39,372 nt of DNA from Acidobacteriota bacterium (GCA_021810625.1 JAJZIJ010000024.1:1-39372); one strand, 5' to 3'; numbered from the stretch's first letter, positions 14,393 to 23,260 are shown. Numbers and translations are program-made. The notes: generated by a model not told the origin, from the letters alone.

Positions 14393-15523
14393 CTATTCCG
14401 TGACCACGGCCTTGGTTAGGTTGCGTGGACGATCCACGTCATAGCCGCGTTGGGTCGCAATCATGTAGGAAAACATCTGCAACGGAACCGCCTCGCAGAT
14501 GGACAACAGATATTCGCTTACGGCAGGAACGAAGACGCAATGGCTGCATACCTTGCCAATCTCCTGGTCGCCCTCCGTGGCGATTGCAAGCATGTTGCCG
14601 CCCTGCTGCTGGATGTCATGCAGCAATTGCAGCGTTCGGGAGTAGCGCAGCACGGAGTCAGGATCGTTCCGGTCGCAGGTTGCCAGCACCACCAGCGGCG
14701 TTCCGTGGCTGACCAGAGCATTTGGGCCGTGCTTCAACTCTCCTGTGGGATAGCCCTCGGCGTGGACATAGGAGACTTCCTTCAATTTGAGCGCGCCCTC
14801 TCGCGCAATGGCGTAGTGGATGCCCCGGCCCAGAAACAAAAATGCCTCCGCGCTGGCATAGCTGGCGGCGATGGCGCGCAGTTGCTCCTCCCACAACGGA
14901 ATCCATGTTTCCAGCAGCGCGGGGATGCGGCCAAGTTGCTCGATGTGTTCTTCGGCAACGGTGGCGGTCATCCTTCCGGTCATTCTGCCCATGTAGATGG
15001 CCAGCAGGTAGAGCATGGTCAACTGCGTGGTGAAGCTCTTGGTCGCGGGGATGGCGGCTTCCGTTCCGGCGCGGGTGATGAGCGCAGCGCTGGCCTCGCG
15101 GGGCATCTTGGATTCGGAGACATTGGCGATGGAGATCGTGTCCAGCCCGCGAGAGATCGCTTCGCGCAGGGCCGCCAGCGTGTCGGCGGTCTCGCCCGAT
15201 TGCGAAATGACCAGGACGGCAGGATTATGTAGCGCATGGGTCGAGCGATAGCAATACTCGCTGGCGTATTCAACATCGACGGCAATGCCGGAGATATCTT
15301 CAATGAGAATCTCTCCCGCCAGTCCAGCGTGCCGACTGGAGCCGCTGGCGGCAATCACGATTCGGTCATGCCCTTGCAGTGCGCGGTGTACGGCTAGCCA
15401 AGGCTCGGTATCAAACTTTCCGTTTGAGGCGTGGGCGCGAATGGTGGCTGAGATTGCCTCCGGCTGCTCGTAAATCTCGCGCAGCATGGCGTGAGGAAAG
15501 GAACGACGATGTGCGCTGGGCAC
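14393..15523 (-). CDS. GlmS-like sugar isomerase (two SIS domains) without the glutaminase domain
   Basis: The 376 residues match the C-terminal isomerase half of glucosamine-6-phosphate synthase from end to end: HAMLREIYEQPEAI at the N-terminus, SIS domain 1 with AASGSSRHAG and ISQSGETADT, SIS domain 2 with FLGRGIHYAIAREGALKLKE, and the C-terminal tail DVDRPRNLTKAVVTE. Residues equivalent to the E. coli catalytic Glu488, His504 and Lys603 are present (Glu249, His265, Lys371). The N-terminal Ntn glutaminase with its Cys1 is absent and no such gene is adjacent. The enzyme may use free ammonia, work as a glucosamine-6-phosphate deaminase/isomerase, or act on another amino sugar. The start at GTG 15523 has GGAGG six bases upstream. 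It lies 61 bases before the beta-galactosidase gene in the same direction. Confidence 0.85.
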   Translation of the reverse strand: MPSAHRRSFPHAMLREIYEQPEAISATIRAHASNGKFDTEPWLAVHRALQGHDRIVIAASGSSRHAGLAGEILIEDISGIAVDVEYASEYCYRSTHALHNPAVLVISQSGETADTLAALREAISRGLDTISIANVSESKMPREASAALITRAGTEAAIPATKSFTTQLTMLYLLAIYMGRMTGRMTATVAEEHIEQLGRIPALLETWIPLWEEQLRAIAASYASAEAFLFLGRGIHYAIAREGALKLKEVSYVHAEGYPTGELKHGPNALVSHGTPLVVLATCDRNDPDSVLRYSRTLQLLHDIQQQGGNMLAIATEGDQEIGKVCSHCVFVPAVSEYLLSICEAVPLQMFSYMIATQRGYDVDRPRNLTKAVVTE

Positions 15524-15659
15524 GCAGAGCCTCCGAAATAAAGCGGAAATGGATTGCCGGGATCGTTGTCCTGATCGCTGTCTGCATAATTATTTCACGA
15601 GAGATCAAATGTCCGCGTCCGCGCCATTCGGCCCGGTAGAATGTCTCCACCGGGATCGG

Positions 15660-17012
15660 ATGCCGGATTGCATGTTGCCAACGTTTTCTACGCGCACACA
15701 GTGGGATCTACGCGAGACCGCCTATGCTGCCGCCCTGCGCCATGCGCGGAGCCAGCCGCAGCCCATCTTTGACCTTACGGCTTCCAATCCCACGACCTGC
15801 GGCTTTGTTTACGAGGACAGCCCCTGGCGCGATCTTCTCCATGCGCCGGAGTGCCGAATCTATGAGCCGAACCCGCAAGGTCTGCGCTCCGCGCGCGAGG
15901 CCGTTGTCGCGTATTACCAGGAGGCGACGGGGGCCAGGCCTGACCCGGATTCCATCGTTTTGACCACCAGCACCAGCGAGGCGTACAGCTTCCTCTTTCG
16001 CCTGCTCTGCGACCACGGGGATGAGGTACTCATCGCGCAGCCAAGCTATCCGCTCTTCGAGTTTCTTGCGGATTTGGATCATGTGCGGCTGGTGAGCTAC
16101 CCGCTCTTTTATGACCACGGATGGCATCTCGATCTTGCCGCGCTGCGGGAGCGCATTACGCCACGGACGCGGGCGATTGTCGTCGTGCAGCCCAATAATC
16201 CGACCGGACATTTCACCAAAAAGGCAGAGAGAAGGGAACTGGAGACCATCTGCGAGCAGTATGGACTGGCATTGATTGTAGATGAGGTTTTTCTTGATTA
16301 TGCAGGCAATTCATCGAGGAATGGTTTAAGAAAATCCTGCTTGAATTCCACGGTTGTCCCTCAGTGGCTAAAGCCAGATTTTATTGCAGATGCCTACGGC
16401 GGGACTAAAGTCCCGCCCCTTCAAAATGCAGATTCATTCAGAGATTCCTTGGACGGGAATAACAGCTTTGCCACCGATGAACATCCCGCGCTCACCTTCA
16501 TTTTGAGCGGCCTCAGTAAGGTGTCGGCGCTGCCGCAGATGAAGGTCGCATGGATGCTCTGCCTGGGGCCGCAGGATGCGTTGCAGCAGGCAAGGTCGCG
16601 GCTGGAGATTATCGCTGACACCTTTCTTTCGATGAATGCGCCCATCCAGCACGCGCTGCCCGGAATGCTGGCTTCGCGTCATGCAATGCAGCGCCAGATT
16701 CTCGAACGGACGCAGGCCAATCTGTCGGAGTTGGATCGTCAGTTACAAACGCAGACGATGATCTCGCGTCTGACTGTCGAGGCGGGTTGGTATGCCGTGC
16801 TGCGAGTTCCGGCGCTTGGCTCGGTGGACGCGGCTGCGATTCGATTGCTGGAGACGGAGCGGGTGCTGGTACATCCCGGACACTTCTATGGATTCGCTGG
16901 TGATGGCTGGCTGGTGGTGAGCCTGTTGCCGCCACTGGCGGAGTTTCAGGAGGGAATGGCGCGGATGGCGCGGTTCTTTCAATCGCCGGGCGCGTCGGAA
17001 TTGCTCCGCTGA
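15660..17012 (+). CDS. PLP-dependent class I/II aminotransferase with in-frame repeat insertion
   Basis: The 450-residue product has the aspartate-aminotransferase fold: an N-terminal FDLTASNPTTCGF, the phosphate-site region TTSTSEAYSFLFRLL, PSYPLFEFLADL, the cofactor-contacting NNPTGHF, VDEVFLDYAG and the PLP lysine (Lys287) in SGLSKVSALPQMK. Substrate cannot be assigned. Between VDEVFLDYAG and ALTFILSGLSK, where relatives have a short loop, there are about 48 extra residues (about 218-265) that are Ser/Asn-rich and unlike the rest. Their DNA contains the palindromes tggctaaagcca and ggcgggactaaagtcccgcc. The frame stays open through it. ATG 15660 and ATG 15672 are both possible starts. Its stop codon abuts that of the convergent rcnR-like gene. 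Confidence 0.88.
   Translation: MPDCMLPTFSTRTQWDLRETAYAAALRHARSQPQPIFDLTASNPTTCGFVYEDSPWRDLLHAPECRIYEPNPQGLRSAREAVVAYYQEATGARPDPDSIVLTTSTSEAYSFLFRLLCDHGDEVLIAQPSYPLFEFLADLDHVRLVSYPLFYDHGWHLDLAALRERITPRTRAIVVVQPNNPTGHFTKKAERRELETICEQYGLALIVDEVFLDYAGNSSRNGLRKSCLNSTVVPQWLKPDFIADAYGGTKVPPLQNADSFRDSLDGNNSFATDEHPALTFILSGLSKVSALPQMKVAWMLCLGPQDALQQARSRLEIIADTFLSMNAPIQHALPGMLASRHAMQRQILERTQANLSELDRQLQTQTMISRLTVEAGWYAVLRVPALGSVDAAAIRLLETERVLVHPGHFYGFAGDGWLVVSLLPPLAEFQEGMARMARFFQSPGASELLR
16338..16430. repeat. palindromic extragenic-type repeat inside the aminotransferase gene
   Basis: This stretch contains the imperfect palindrome tggctaaagcca (16365-16376) and the 20-base perfect one ggcgggactaaagtcccgcc (16398-16417). 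The second shares its core with the hairpin at 32872-32905. Such paired 'ggctaaagcc ... gggactaaagtccc' units are, as I recall, abundant between genes in Acidobacteriota. Here the unit is read through in frame. Its exact ends are estimates. Confidence 0.65.
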
Positions 17013-17285
17013 TTATTTGAGGTAGGAGCGCACCAGCTCCACTAAATCTTCGGCCAGATCGGGCGCAACGCTCTTGCCCTCTTTGTCGGAGAGGTGGAGA
17101 CGGATGTGGTCTTCCAGCACCTCGGCCATCAGGCTGTTGATGCCACCGCGCACGGCAGCCAACTGCATGAGCGCGTCGGCACATTTTTCATCCTCGCCCA
17201 AAACGCGCTCGATGGCTTCAAACTGGCCACGAATTTTTTTCAGGCGATGCTGCAACTTCAATCGTTCCCGTTCAATGTGCGTCAT
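17013..17285 (-). CDS. CsoR/RcnR/FrmR-family metal-responsive repressor, RcnR-type ligand set
   Basis: The 90-residue all-helical protein belongs to the CsoR/RcnR/FrmR family of tetrameric repressors (HRLKKIRGQFEAIERVL, CADALMQLAAVRGGINSLMAEVLEDHI, ending LVELVRSYLK). The ligand positions are His3, Cys35, His60 and His64, which is the set used by E. coli RcnR for nickel and cobalt. CsoR proteins lack His3 and the His60-x3-His64 pair, and FrmR lacks both His3 and His64. Location at the end of a [NiFe]-hydrogenase operon with a nickel permease in the same island fits a nickel sensor. Candidate targets are its own promoter and the hox/hyp divergent promoter. It starts at ATG 17285 with a weak ribosome binding site, 181 bases after the protease gene. 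Confidence 0.85.
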   Translation of the reverse strand: MTHIERERLKLQHRLKKIRGQFEAIERVLGEDEKCADALMQLAAVRGGINSLMAEVLEDHIRLHLSDKEGKSVAPDLAEDLVELVRSYLK

Positions 17286-17321
17286 ATATTTTTGTAGGAT
17301 ACGCCACGAAGATCGTCAGAG

Positions 17322-17347
17322 CCAGGGGTGAGGAGCCTCTGCCCAGG
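17322..17347. promoter_or_regulatory. GC-rich imperfect dyad upstream of the rcnR-like gene
   Basis: CCAGGGGTGAGG (17322-17333) and CCTCTGCCCAGG (17336-17347) pair at nine of twelve positions and lie 37-62 bases before the start codon. Operators of this repressor family are GC-tract dyads in such positions. I infer a possible operator; there is no match to a published consensus. Confidence 0.3.
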
Positions 17348-17466
17348 CGCTTGGTTTGACAGTGGAGGAACATGGCGATGCAGCAGAAGCGGTGCTGGTG
17401 GAGGTGGCGGATCGTCGTTGCAGGAGGCATCGCAGGCCGATGCAGAAGCCAGATTGATCGGCGCTG

Positions 17467-17931
17467 TTATGCAATCAACCGCTCCAGATGGGCGAGAGCG
17501 GCTGGAATTGCATACTTCAGCATGTCCGGCGAAAGTCGATCCGTGTGGTTCAGCGAGACGGCACCGGCGGTGAGCAAATAGGCTTGGCGTGGCCGATGGT
17601 TGTACCACGCCTCGGTACATGCAAGCAGTCGGGCGGGATTGAGATGATGCGTCTCGCGGATGGATCCCAAAGCGGGTTCCTTGCTTGCTTGCGCTGTGTC
17701 GAGGGGAATCAGAACAACCTGCCCCGGAGGTGTGGTCACTGAGGCGTCTGCGAAGACCACCACCTCCGCCAATGCAATCTCGGCAGCCATTTCTGGCGTC
17801 CATTGCTGGGCGGCGACGATCCGCAACTGCGTCGGGACGAAGCGAAGCGCAGCGGTTTCGGCAAGATGCAATCCGAAGCCATCATCGCCCCGCAGAGGAT
17901 TACCACAGGCCAGCAGCAGCACGGAAGACAT
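17467..17931 (-). CDS. hoxW: [NiFe]-hydrogenase maturation protease (HoxW/HybD type)
   Basis: The 154-residue product belongs to the peptidase family that removes the C-terminal extension of the hydrogenase large subunit after nickel insertion. It shows the N-terminal signature GNPLRGDDGFG, whose acidic residue helps bind nickel, the second ligand in VFADAS and a His in SIRETHHLNPARLL, corresponding to the Glu16/Asp62/His93 set of HybD. It lies 11 bases downstream of hoxH, whose C-terminal tail is its expected substrate, and has an ideal AAAGGAG ribosome binding site 6 bases before the ATG. The symbol hoxW rests on the pairing with hoxH. Confidence 0.9.
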   Translation of the reverse strand: MSSVLLLACGNPLRGDDGFGLHLAETAALRFVPTQLRIVAAQQWTPEMAAEIALAEVVVFADASVTTPPGQVVLIPLDTAQASKEPALGSIRETHHLNPARLLACTEAWYNHRPRQAYLLTAGAVSLNHTDRLSPDMLKYAIPAALAHLERLIA

Positions 17932-17942
17932 CGTCGGCTCCT

Positions 17943-19382
17943 TTAATCTCCCTGCGTACTATCCCGCTGCATCCTGCGGACGATGGTGCCGTCGGCGGCA
18001 CGCAGATCGACTTGCAGGGGCATCCGCCCAACGGCGTGGGTCGAGCAACTCAAGCAGGGGTCGAAGGTGCGAATCACGGCCTCCACGCGATTCAACATGC
18101 CTTCCGCCACCTGATCGCCGCGGACAAAGTGCCGCGCGGTTTGCAGAATGCCGCGATTCATGGCGGCGTTGTTATGGCCTGTGGCGATAATCAGGTTGGC
18201 GTGGGTAATCAGGCCGTCGTCATTCACCTTGTAGTGATGCAGCAGCGTGCCGCGTGGAGCCTCAGCGACGCCGACGCCTTCATTACAGTTGACGCGGGCC
18301 GTGGCGCGGACATGGTGATCGAGAATATTTGGATCCAGAAGTAGCTGCTCTATCTTCTCGGTCGCGTGCAGCATCTCCACCAGTCGCGCATAGTGATAGT
18401 GAAAGGAACTGAGTACCGGGCCTGCGCTCATGGCGCGGAATTGCTGCCATTCCAGATCGGCCAGCGGCGTGCCGCAACGTTCCGCCAGATTGAGGCGCGC
18501 CAGCGGCCCCACACGGTAGATGCCGCCCGGATATCCCAGCGGCGTGTAATAAGGAAACTTCAAATAGGTAAAGGGTTCGATGGCCTCCGAGATAAAACTG
18601 GCATAGTCGTTGGGATTCAGATTGCCCGCAACAAGATTGCCCGCTGAGTCGCAGAGGCGCAGATGCCCGTCGTAGTACTCGGCCTTGCCTTCGTCATCGA
18701 CCAGTCCAAGAAAGAGCGTGGGAAAGTTGGCGAAGACCTCGATCTCGGCGTGAAATTTCTCGATGTCCCGTTTGAACCACGCCAGTGTGCGCTGCACAAT
18801 GGCGCGCGCGGCGGGGATCATCGCCAGCATTTGATCTCGTTTGGTCTCGCTGAGCGGCTCGTTGACTCCACCGGGAACGATCCAGCCAGGATGAATACGT
18901 TGTCCACCGAGTAGCTCGATAATCTGCTGCCCAAACTGACGGAGACGCACGCCATCCAGCGCCGCTTCTGGCGATACCTGCGCCACGCCCAGGATGTGGC
19001 GTTTTCCGGGGTCGGCATCCATGCCCAGCAGCAGATCGGGCGCGGAGAGATAGAAAAAGCTGAGCGCATGAGACTGCACAAGCTGCGCCAGATTCATGAT
19101 GAGGCGCAGATGCGCGGCGACCGAAGGAATACGAACTGCCAGCAGCGCGTCGCAGGCCTTGGCCGAGGCAACCAGATGGCTGACCGGACAGATGCCGCAG
19201 ATGCGCGCCATGATGCCCGGCATCTCGTAGTACGGACGGCCCTCGCAGAATTTTTCAAAGCCGCGAATCTGCGTGATGTGGAAGTATGCCTCTTGCACCA
19301 CGCCTGCATCATCCAGTTGCAGCGTGATCTTTGCATGGCCTTCCAACCGTGTGACAGGAGCGATGGTAATGGTGCGAGACAT
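17943..19382 (-). CDS. hoxH: NAD-linked [NiFe]-hydrogenase large subunit HoxH
   Basis: HoxH carries the NiFe(CN)2CO active site. The 479-residue protein has the L1 motif [10 protein letters not shown] (Cys62, Cys65) and the L2 motif DPCLSCSTH (Cys443, Cys446), which supply the four nickel-binding cysteines. After His449 come 30 residues beginning AVGRMPLQV, the extension removed by the maturation protease, so the gene encodes an unprocessed precursor. The [11 protein letters not shown] form and the company of HoxE, F, U and Y place it in the bidirectional NAD(H)-linked group (group 3d). It starts at ATG 19382 behind AAGGAGAG, 14 bases after hoxY. No residue needed for catalysis is missing as far as I can see. 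Confidence 0.95.
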   Translation of the reverse strand: MSRTITIAPVTRLEGHAKITLQLDDAGVVQEAYFHITQIRGFEKFCEGRPYYEMPGIMARICGICPVSHLVASAKACDALLAVRIPSVAAHLRLIMNLAQLVQSHALSFFYLSAPDLLLGMDADPGKRHILGVAQVSPEAALDGVRLRQFGQQIIELLGGQRIHPGWIVPGGVNEPLSETKRDQMLAMIPAARAIVQRTLAWFKRDIEKFHAEIEVFANFPTLFLGLVDDEGKAEYYDGHLRLCDSAGNLVAGNLNPNDYASFISEAIEPFTYLKFPYYTPLGYPGGIYRVGPLARLNLAERCGTPLADLEWQQFRAMSAGPVLSSFHYHYARLVEMLHATEKIEQLLLDPNILDHHVRATARVNCNEGVGVAEAPRGTLLHHYKVNDDGLITHANLIIATGHNNAAMNRGILQTARHFVRGDQVAEGMLNRVEAVIRTFDPCLSCSTHAVGRMPLQVDLRAADGTIVRRMQRDSTQGD

Positions 19383-19396
19383 GGTTGACTCTCCTT

Positions 19397-19930
19397 CTAT
19401 CCAAATCGGGCCACGCCGCTCAAGTCTGGCATTCGGCCCGCCAGCAGCTCGCTCAGCACCATGTAGATGCTATCCGCCGAAGGTGGGCAGCCGGGGACGA
19501 ATAAATCGACATGCACGTAATCATGTAGAGGCCGAACCCGGTTCAACAACCTGGGCAACCCGATTTTCGGTACCTGCGCCAGGGTTCCGGCAGGTTCTCC
19601 ATAAACCCGGCGCAGTACCGCATCGGCGCCAAAAGGGTTGCGCAGCGCCGAGACGTTGCCCGTGACAGCGCAGTCTCCGAGCGAAACCAGAATCCGCGTC
19701 CGCTCCCGGATCAGGTGGATTTTCTCCAAATCCTCCTCATTGCCGATCGCGCCCTCGATCAGGGTGATATCCACATGCGGCGGAAAGATTTTTTGATCGA
19801 CCAACGGACTACAAACCAGATCGAACTGCTGACTCAACTCAATCAGTCGTTCATCCATATCCAGCAGGGACATGTGGCAGCCGGAGCAGCCATCCAGCCA
19901 GACCGTTGCCAGGGTTTTCTTTTCGCTCAT
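19397..19930 (-). CDS. hoxY: NAD-linked [NiFe]-hydrogenase small subunit HoxY
   Basis: HoxY holds the [4Fe-4S] cluster next to the NiFe site and passes electrons to the diaphorase. The 177 residues contain the four expected cysteines: Cys15 and Cys18 in DGCSGCHMS, Cys87 in LGDCAVTGN and Cys148 in VPGCPPSAD. It is a short small subunit with no Tat signal and no extra ferredoxin-like domain, as in soluble cytoplasmic group 3 enzymes. The ATG at 19930 overlaps the hoxU stop as ATGA, which decides the start over the longer open frame to 20050. Confidence 0.94.
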   Translation of the reverse strand: MSEKKTLATVWLDGCSGCHMSLLDMDERLIELSQQFDLVCSPLVDQKIFPPHVDITLIEGAIGNEEDLEKIHLIRERTRILVSLGDCAVTGNVSALRNPFGADAVLRRVYGEPAGTLAQVPKIGLPRLLNRVRPLHDYVHVDLFVPGCPPSADSIYMVLSELLAGRMPDLSGVARFG

Positions 19931-20643
19931 GGCTCCTCCCGCATGGTGCGGAGATAGGGAAGAAAACTGGGGTCTTTGCAGCCCTGTCCGCCAGTGCGGT
20001 TCTTTTGGAAAAGCGCCCCTGTAGGACAGACCTGCACACACTTGCCGCAACTGGTGCAGGTGTCGGACTCTCCCCAGGGTTGATCCAGATCGGTGATGAC
20101 TCTGGACTGAATGCCACGACCCATCAAATCCCAGGTGTGCGCGCCTTCAATCTCCGAACAGACGCGGATGCAGCGCGTACAGAGAATGCAGCGATTGTGA
20201 TCCAGCGTGAAACGCTCGTGCGAGGCATCCACCGTCAGGGAGGGAAAACGATAGGGAATCTCAACGTGCGTCATGCCCAGGGATGTCGCCAGCGCTTGTA
20301 GCTCGCAGTGACGATTGGCTACGCAGACCGAGCAGACATGGTTGCGCTCGGCAAAAAGAAGCTGGAGCGTCATCTGCCGATAGGCGGCGATGCGCGGCGA
20401 GTTGCAGGTGACCTCCATGCCTTCCTCAACTCGGGTCGTGCAGGCGGGCAGCAGACGCCGCGCTCCCTTCACTTCAACCAGGCACAGGCGGCAGGCTCCA
20501 ACATCGGAGAGTCCGTCTAAATGGCACAGTGTGGGGATAAAAATGTTGTGCTCGCGGGCGGCGGCAAGAATCGTCTGTTCTGGCCGCGCGCTGGCATCCA
20601 CGCCGTCAATGACAAATGTTTTTACCGCAGGAGTGGCGCTCAT
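19927..20643 (-). CDS. hoxU: hydrogenase diaphorase subunit HoxU (NuoG-like N-terminal part)
   Basis: HoxU is the iron-sulfur wire between HoxF and HoxY and resembles the N-terminal part of NuoG. The 238 residues carry a plant-type [2Fe-2S] set (Cys40, 51, 54 and 68), a cluster-binding motif [13 protein letters not shown] (Cys104, 107 and 113 with His102), and two four-cysteine ferredoxin motifs, [11 protein letters not shown] and [11 protein letters not shown], for two [4Fe-4S] clusters. The start overlaps the hoxF stop by four bases (ATGA), showing translational coupling. Confidence 0.94.
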   Translation of the reverse strand: MSATPAVKTFVIDGVDASARPEQTILAAAREHNIFIPTLCHLDGLSDVGACRLCLVEVKGARRLLPACTTRVEEGMEVTCNSPRIAAYRQMTLQLLFAERNHVCSVCVANRHCELQALATSLGMTHVEIPYRFPSLTVDASHERFTLDHNRCILCTRCIRVCSEIEGAHTWDLMGRGIQSRVITDLDQPWGESDTCTSCGKCVQVCPTGALFQKNRTGGQGCKDPSFLPYLRTMREEP

Positions 20644-22316
20644 CGTGCAACCTCCGCAATGGACGCAGCGCAGTCACAGACCCCGGCAGGGCAGTGCTTG
20701 TCCTCAATATGCGCCAGGTATTCGTGCTTGAAGTAACGCAAGGTGCTCAGCACCGGATTGGGGGCCGTCTGTCCCAGTCCACACAGGCTGGTGGCACCCA
20801 CCATCTCGCACAGGCGAATGAGCAGATCCAGTTCGCGATGTGTCGCCGTGCCCTCGGTGATGCGCGTCAGCAGGCCGTACATCTGCGCCGTTCCGGCGCG
20901 GCAGGGGATACATTTTCCGCAGGATTCCGACATACAGAACTCCATAAAAAAACGCGCAACGTTGACCATGCAGGAACTGTCGTCCATAACGATCATGCCG
21001 CCCGATCCCATGATGGAGCCTGCCTGCGTGAGCGAGTCGTAATCGACGGGAATATCGAGCAGGGATTCCGGGATGCAGCCGCCCGAAGGCCCGCCCGTCT
21101 GGACGGCTTTGAAGGTGTGGCCTTCGGCAACGCCGCCGCCGATGTCGAAGATGATTTCGCGCAGCGTCATGCCCATTGGAACTTCGATTAGCCCGGTGTG
21201 GCGCACCTTGCCGCTGAGGGCAAAGACCTTGGTGCCTTTGCTTTTGGCCGTGCCGAGCGCGGCATACCAGGCGCTGCCACGTTGCAGAATCGGCGGCACG
21301 TTGGCGTAGGTTTCCACGTTGTTGATGAGCGTTGGGCTGCCCCAGAGTCCCGACTCCGCCGGATAGGGCGGGCGTGGATGCGGGGTTCCGCGATGACCTT
21401 CAATGGAGGCGATCAGCGCCGTCTCCTCGCCGCAGACAAAGGCTCCTGCCCCCAGTCGAATCTCCAGATTCAGACTCATGCGCGTGCCGCCGATATCATT
21501 GCCCAGCAGCCCCATGCGTTTGGCTTCACGGATGGCGATGCCGAGTCGCTTCACGGCCAGAGGATACTCTGCGCGAAGGTAAATGTATCCCTGCGAAGCT
21601 CCAACAGCGTAAGCGGCGAGGATCATCCCTTCGAGGACGCGATGCGGATCGCCTTCCAGCACGCTGCGATCCATGAACGCGCCGGGGTCGCCCTCGTCGG
21701 CATTGCAGATGACATACTTGGGAGCACCAGCAACACGCGCCACCGTCGCCCACTTCAACCCCGTGGGATACCCCGCGCCTCCGCGTCCGCGCAATCCGCT
21801 GGCGGAGATTTCCTGCACCACCTCCGCCGGAGTCATCTCGTTGAGCGCGTGCATCAGGGCGCGATATCCGCCTGTCGCGATATATTCGTCGATGCTTTCC
21901 GGGTTGATGCGGCCAGAGTTCTCCAGCACCACTTTCGTCTGGCGCGTGAAAAATGGAAGCTGTCGGGAGATCGCCAGCTTTGTCACAGGTTCCCCTTGCA
22001 GGCTGGCAATCAGTTGCGGAGCATGTTCCGATTGCACGCCTCCATATAGACGCGCAGCTTGTTCGTCCGAGTTACTCGCTGCCGACTCATGGCTGACAAC
22101 AGGGCCAGCAGAGCAGAGTCCCATGCAGCCCACTCCACGCACGGCACAGCGCGCGCCAGTTTTTTTCGCTTCTTCTTCCAGCGCGCGCTGCACCGCATCA
22201 CTATGCAGAGACAGGCAACCGGCGGCGACGCAAACGTTGATTCTGTCGCCTGCGGCCTGCTGCTCTTGCTGTACCTTGGCTGTAATCTGGTCGAGTTCTT
22301 CTGTCAGCGTCGTCAT
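20640..22316 (-). CDS. hoxF: hydrogenase diaphorase subunit HoxF (NADH- and FMN-binding)
   Basis: HoxF is the NAD(H)-oxidising or -reducing flavoprotein. The 558-residue protein has an N-terminal thioredoxin-like [2Fe-2S] domain (CVAAGCLSL and CMGLCSAGP), then a NuoF-like core with the FMN/NADH loop [16 protein letters not shown], the flavin-site [13 protein letters not shown] and the [13 protein letters not shown] region, then the SLBB segment, and a C-terminal [4Fe-4S] motif [14 protein letters not shown] with the distal cysteine in SLCGLGQ. I chose ATG 22316, which overlaps the hoxE stop as ATGA; GTG 22328 would add four residues. Confidence 0.95.
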   Translation of the reverse strand: MTTLTEELDQITAKVQQEQQAAGDRINVCVAAGCLSLHSDAVQRALEEEAKKTGARCAVRGVGCMGLCSAGPVVSHESAASNSDEQAARLYGGVQSEHAPQLIASLQGEPVTKLAISRQLPFFTRQTKVVLENSGRINPESIDEYIATGGYRALMHALNEMTPAEVVQEISASGLRGRGGAGYPTGLKWATVARVAGAPKYVICNADEGDPGAFMDRSVLEGDPHRVLEGMILAAYAVGASQGYIYLRAEYPLAVKRLGIAIREAKRMGLLGNDIGGTRMSLNLEIRLGAGAFVCGEETALIASIEGHRGTPHPRPPYPAESGLWGSPTLINNVETYANVPPILQRGSAWYAALGTAKSKGTKVFALSGKVRHTGLIEVPMGMTLREIIFDIGGGVAEGHTFKAVQTGGPSGGCIPESLLDIPVDYDSLTQAGSIMGSGGMIVMDDSSCMVNVARFFMEFCMSESCGKCIPCRAGTAQMYGLLTRITEGTATHRELDLLIRLCEMVGATSLCGLGQTAPNPVLSTLRYFKHEYLAHIEDKHCPAGVCDCAASIAEVAR

Positions 22317-22813
22317 GGTTGCGTCCACGCTTTCAGTTGTGCATCCAGCGCTTCGACCTTGCTGTAGCTGTGAATCTGCTCGTCAAAGATCGACACAGGA
22401 GCAAAGCTGCACGAGCCGACACAGCGCACGGCAAGTAGAGAAACCTCGCCATCGGGAGTGGTCTCGCCCGCCTGAATGCCGAGTTGTTTTTCGGCATGGC
22501 CCATCAGTCGTTCCGCTCCGTTGATGTAGCAGGCGGTGCCAAGGCAGATCTGGCAGGTATGCCGACCCGGCGGGCGAAGCTGGAATAAGTGATAGAACGT
22601 GGCCACGCCATAAGCCTGACTCGGAGGAATTTGCAGCGAGGCTGCGACAAATCGAATCGCGTCCTTGTCGAGGAAGCCAAAGGACTGTTGCACCGTGTGC
22701 AGCGTTTCGATCAGCGCATTGCGCGAGTATCCATGCTTGCGCATCGTGCCCTGGACAATCATCCAGCGCTTGTCGGTAGAAGGAAGCTGCGGGCGTGTAA
22801 GCGTAGCCATCAT
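22313..22813 (-). CDS. hoxE: hydrogenase diaphorase subunit HoxE (NuoE-like)
   Basis: HoxE is a NuoE-like thioredoxin-fold [2Fe-2S] protein that joins HoxF and is found in the five-subunit HoxEFUYH enzymes. The 166 residues show [15 protein letters not shown] and [13 protein letters not shown], typical of NuoE, and four cluster cysteines in [10 protein letters not shown] (first two) and CVGSCSFAP (last two). The ATG at 22813 is preceded by GGAG with good spacing; a longer reading from 22873 or 22849 lacks this. It is the first gene of the minus-strand operon, so its promoter should lie in the 150 bases shared with hypC. Confidence 0.92.
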   Translation of the reverse strand: MMATLTRPQLPSTDKRWMIVQGTMRKHGYSRNALIETLHTVQQSFGFLDKDAIRFVAASLQIPPSQAYGVATFYHLFQLRPPGRHTCQICLGTACYINGAERLMGHAEKQLGIQAGETTPDGEVSLLAVRCVGSCSFAPVSIFDEQIHSYSKVEALDAQLKAWTQP

Positions 22814-22963
22814 GCGATCTCCACAGATGCGATTCTCTGCGATGGTTCGCATGAGCGCAGTGCGATTCATCACGTCTCATGGGGGCATTGGCTGGCAAGC
22901 TCGTGATGCTTGTCACTGACGTTCGGATGTCTTCGGCATACGGTTCGGGGTGAGGGATTGTCC
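22814..22963. promoter_or_regulatory. divergent control region between hoxE and hypC
   Basis: These 150 bases separate the hox and hyp operons and should hold both promoters. TGCGAT occurs four times (22813, 22828, 22838 and 22861). ATGGGGGCAT at 22879-22888 is a G-tract flanked by inverted ATG/CAT, the general plan of RcnR operators (G-tract between inverted TACT/AGTA in E. coli). I see no sigma-70 or sigma-54 promoter of good consensus. Confidence 0.4.
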
Positions 22964-23260
22964 ATGTGTCTTGCGATTCCGGGCAAAGTGACAAAGATTG
23001 TGGAAGAGAACGGCATCCGCATAGGCCAAGTGCAATTTGGCGGGATCATGCAGCCTGTGTCGCTGGATTTCACGCCGGATGTCGTTGTCGGAGAGTACGT
23101 GCTGGTGCATGTTGGCTTTGCCATCAGCCGTGTCGATGCGGCTGAGGCTGAGCGCGTTTGGAGCATGTTGGAGGAGATGGAGATGCTGGCAGGAGAGTTG
23201 CCTGTGGAACTGCCTGTGGAGACAACGAGGCGCGTTCGTCCTCGTCGGGAGCGTCCATGA
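22964..23260 (+). CDS. hypC: hydrogenase maturation chaperone HypC
   Basis: HypC works with HypD to assemble the Fe(CN)2CO group and deliver it to the large subunit. The product starts MCLAIPGKV with the essential Cys2 and contains the small OB-like core ending VGEYVLVHVGFAISRVD. At 98 residues it is somewhat longer than E. coli HypC (90), with a tail rich in Glu, Pro and Arg (ELPVELPVETTRRVRPRRERP). ATG 22964 is the only start that exposes the N-terminal Met-Cys. Its stop overlaps the hypD start as ATGA. Confidence 0.94.
   Translation: MCLAIPGKVTKIVEENGIRIGQVQFGGIMQPVSLDFTPDVVVGEYVLVHVGFAISRVDAAEAERVWSMLEEMEMLAGELPVELPVETTRRVRPRRERP

Noticed and set aside
21198-22049. 283-codon plus-strand ORF opposite hoxF
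   Set aside because: It is antisense to the FMN/NADH domain coding sequence and has shadow composition.
22881-22913. possible sigma-54 promoter upstream of hypC (GG...GC spacing around ggctggcaagctcgtgatgc)
   Set aside because: The spacing between the GG and GC elements is 12 rather than 10 and the flanks do not match TGGCAC/TTGCA.
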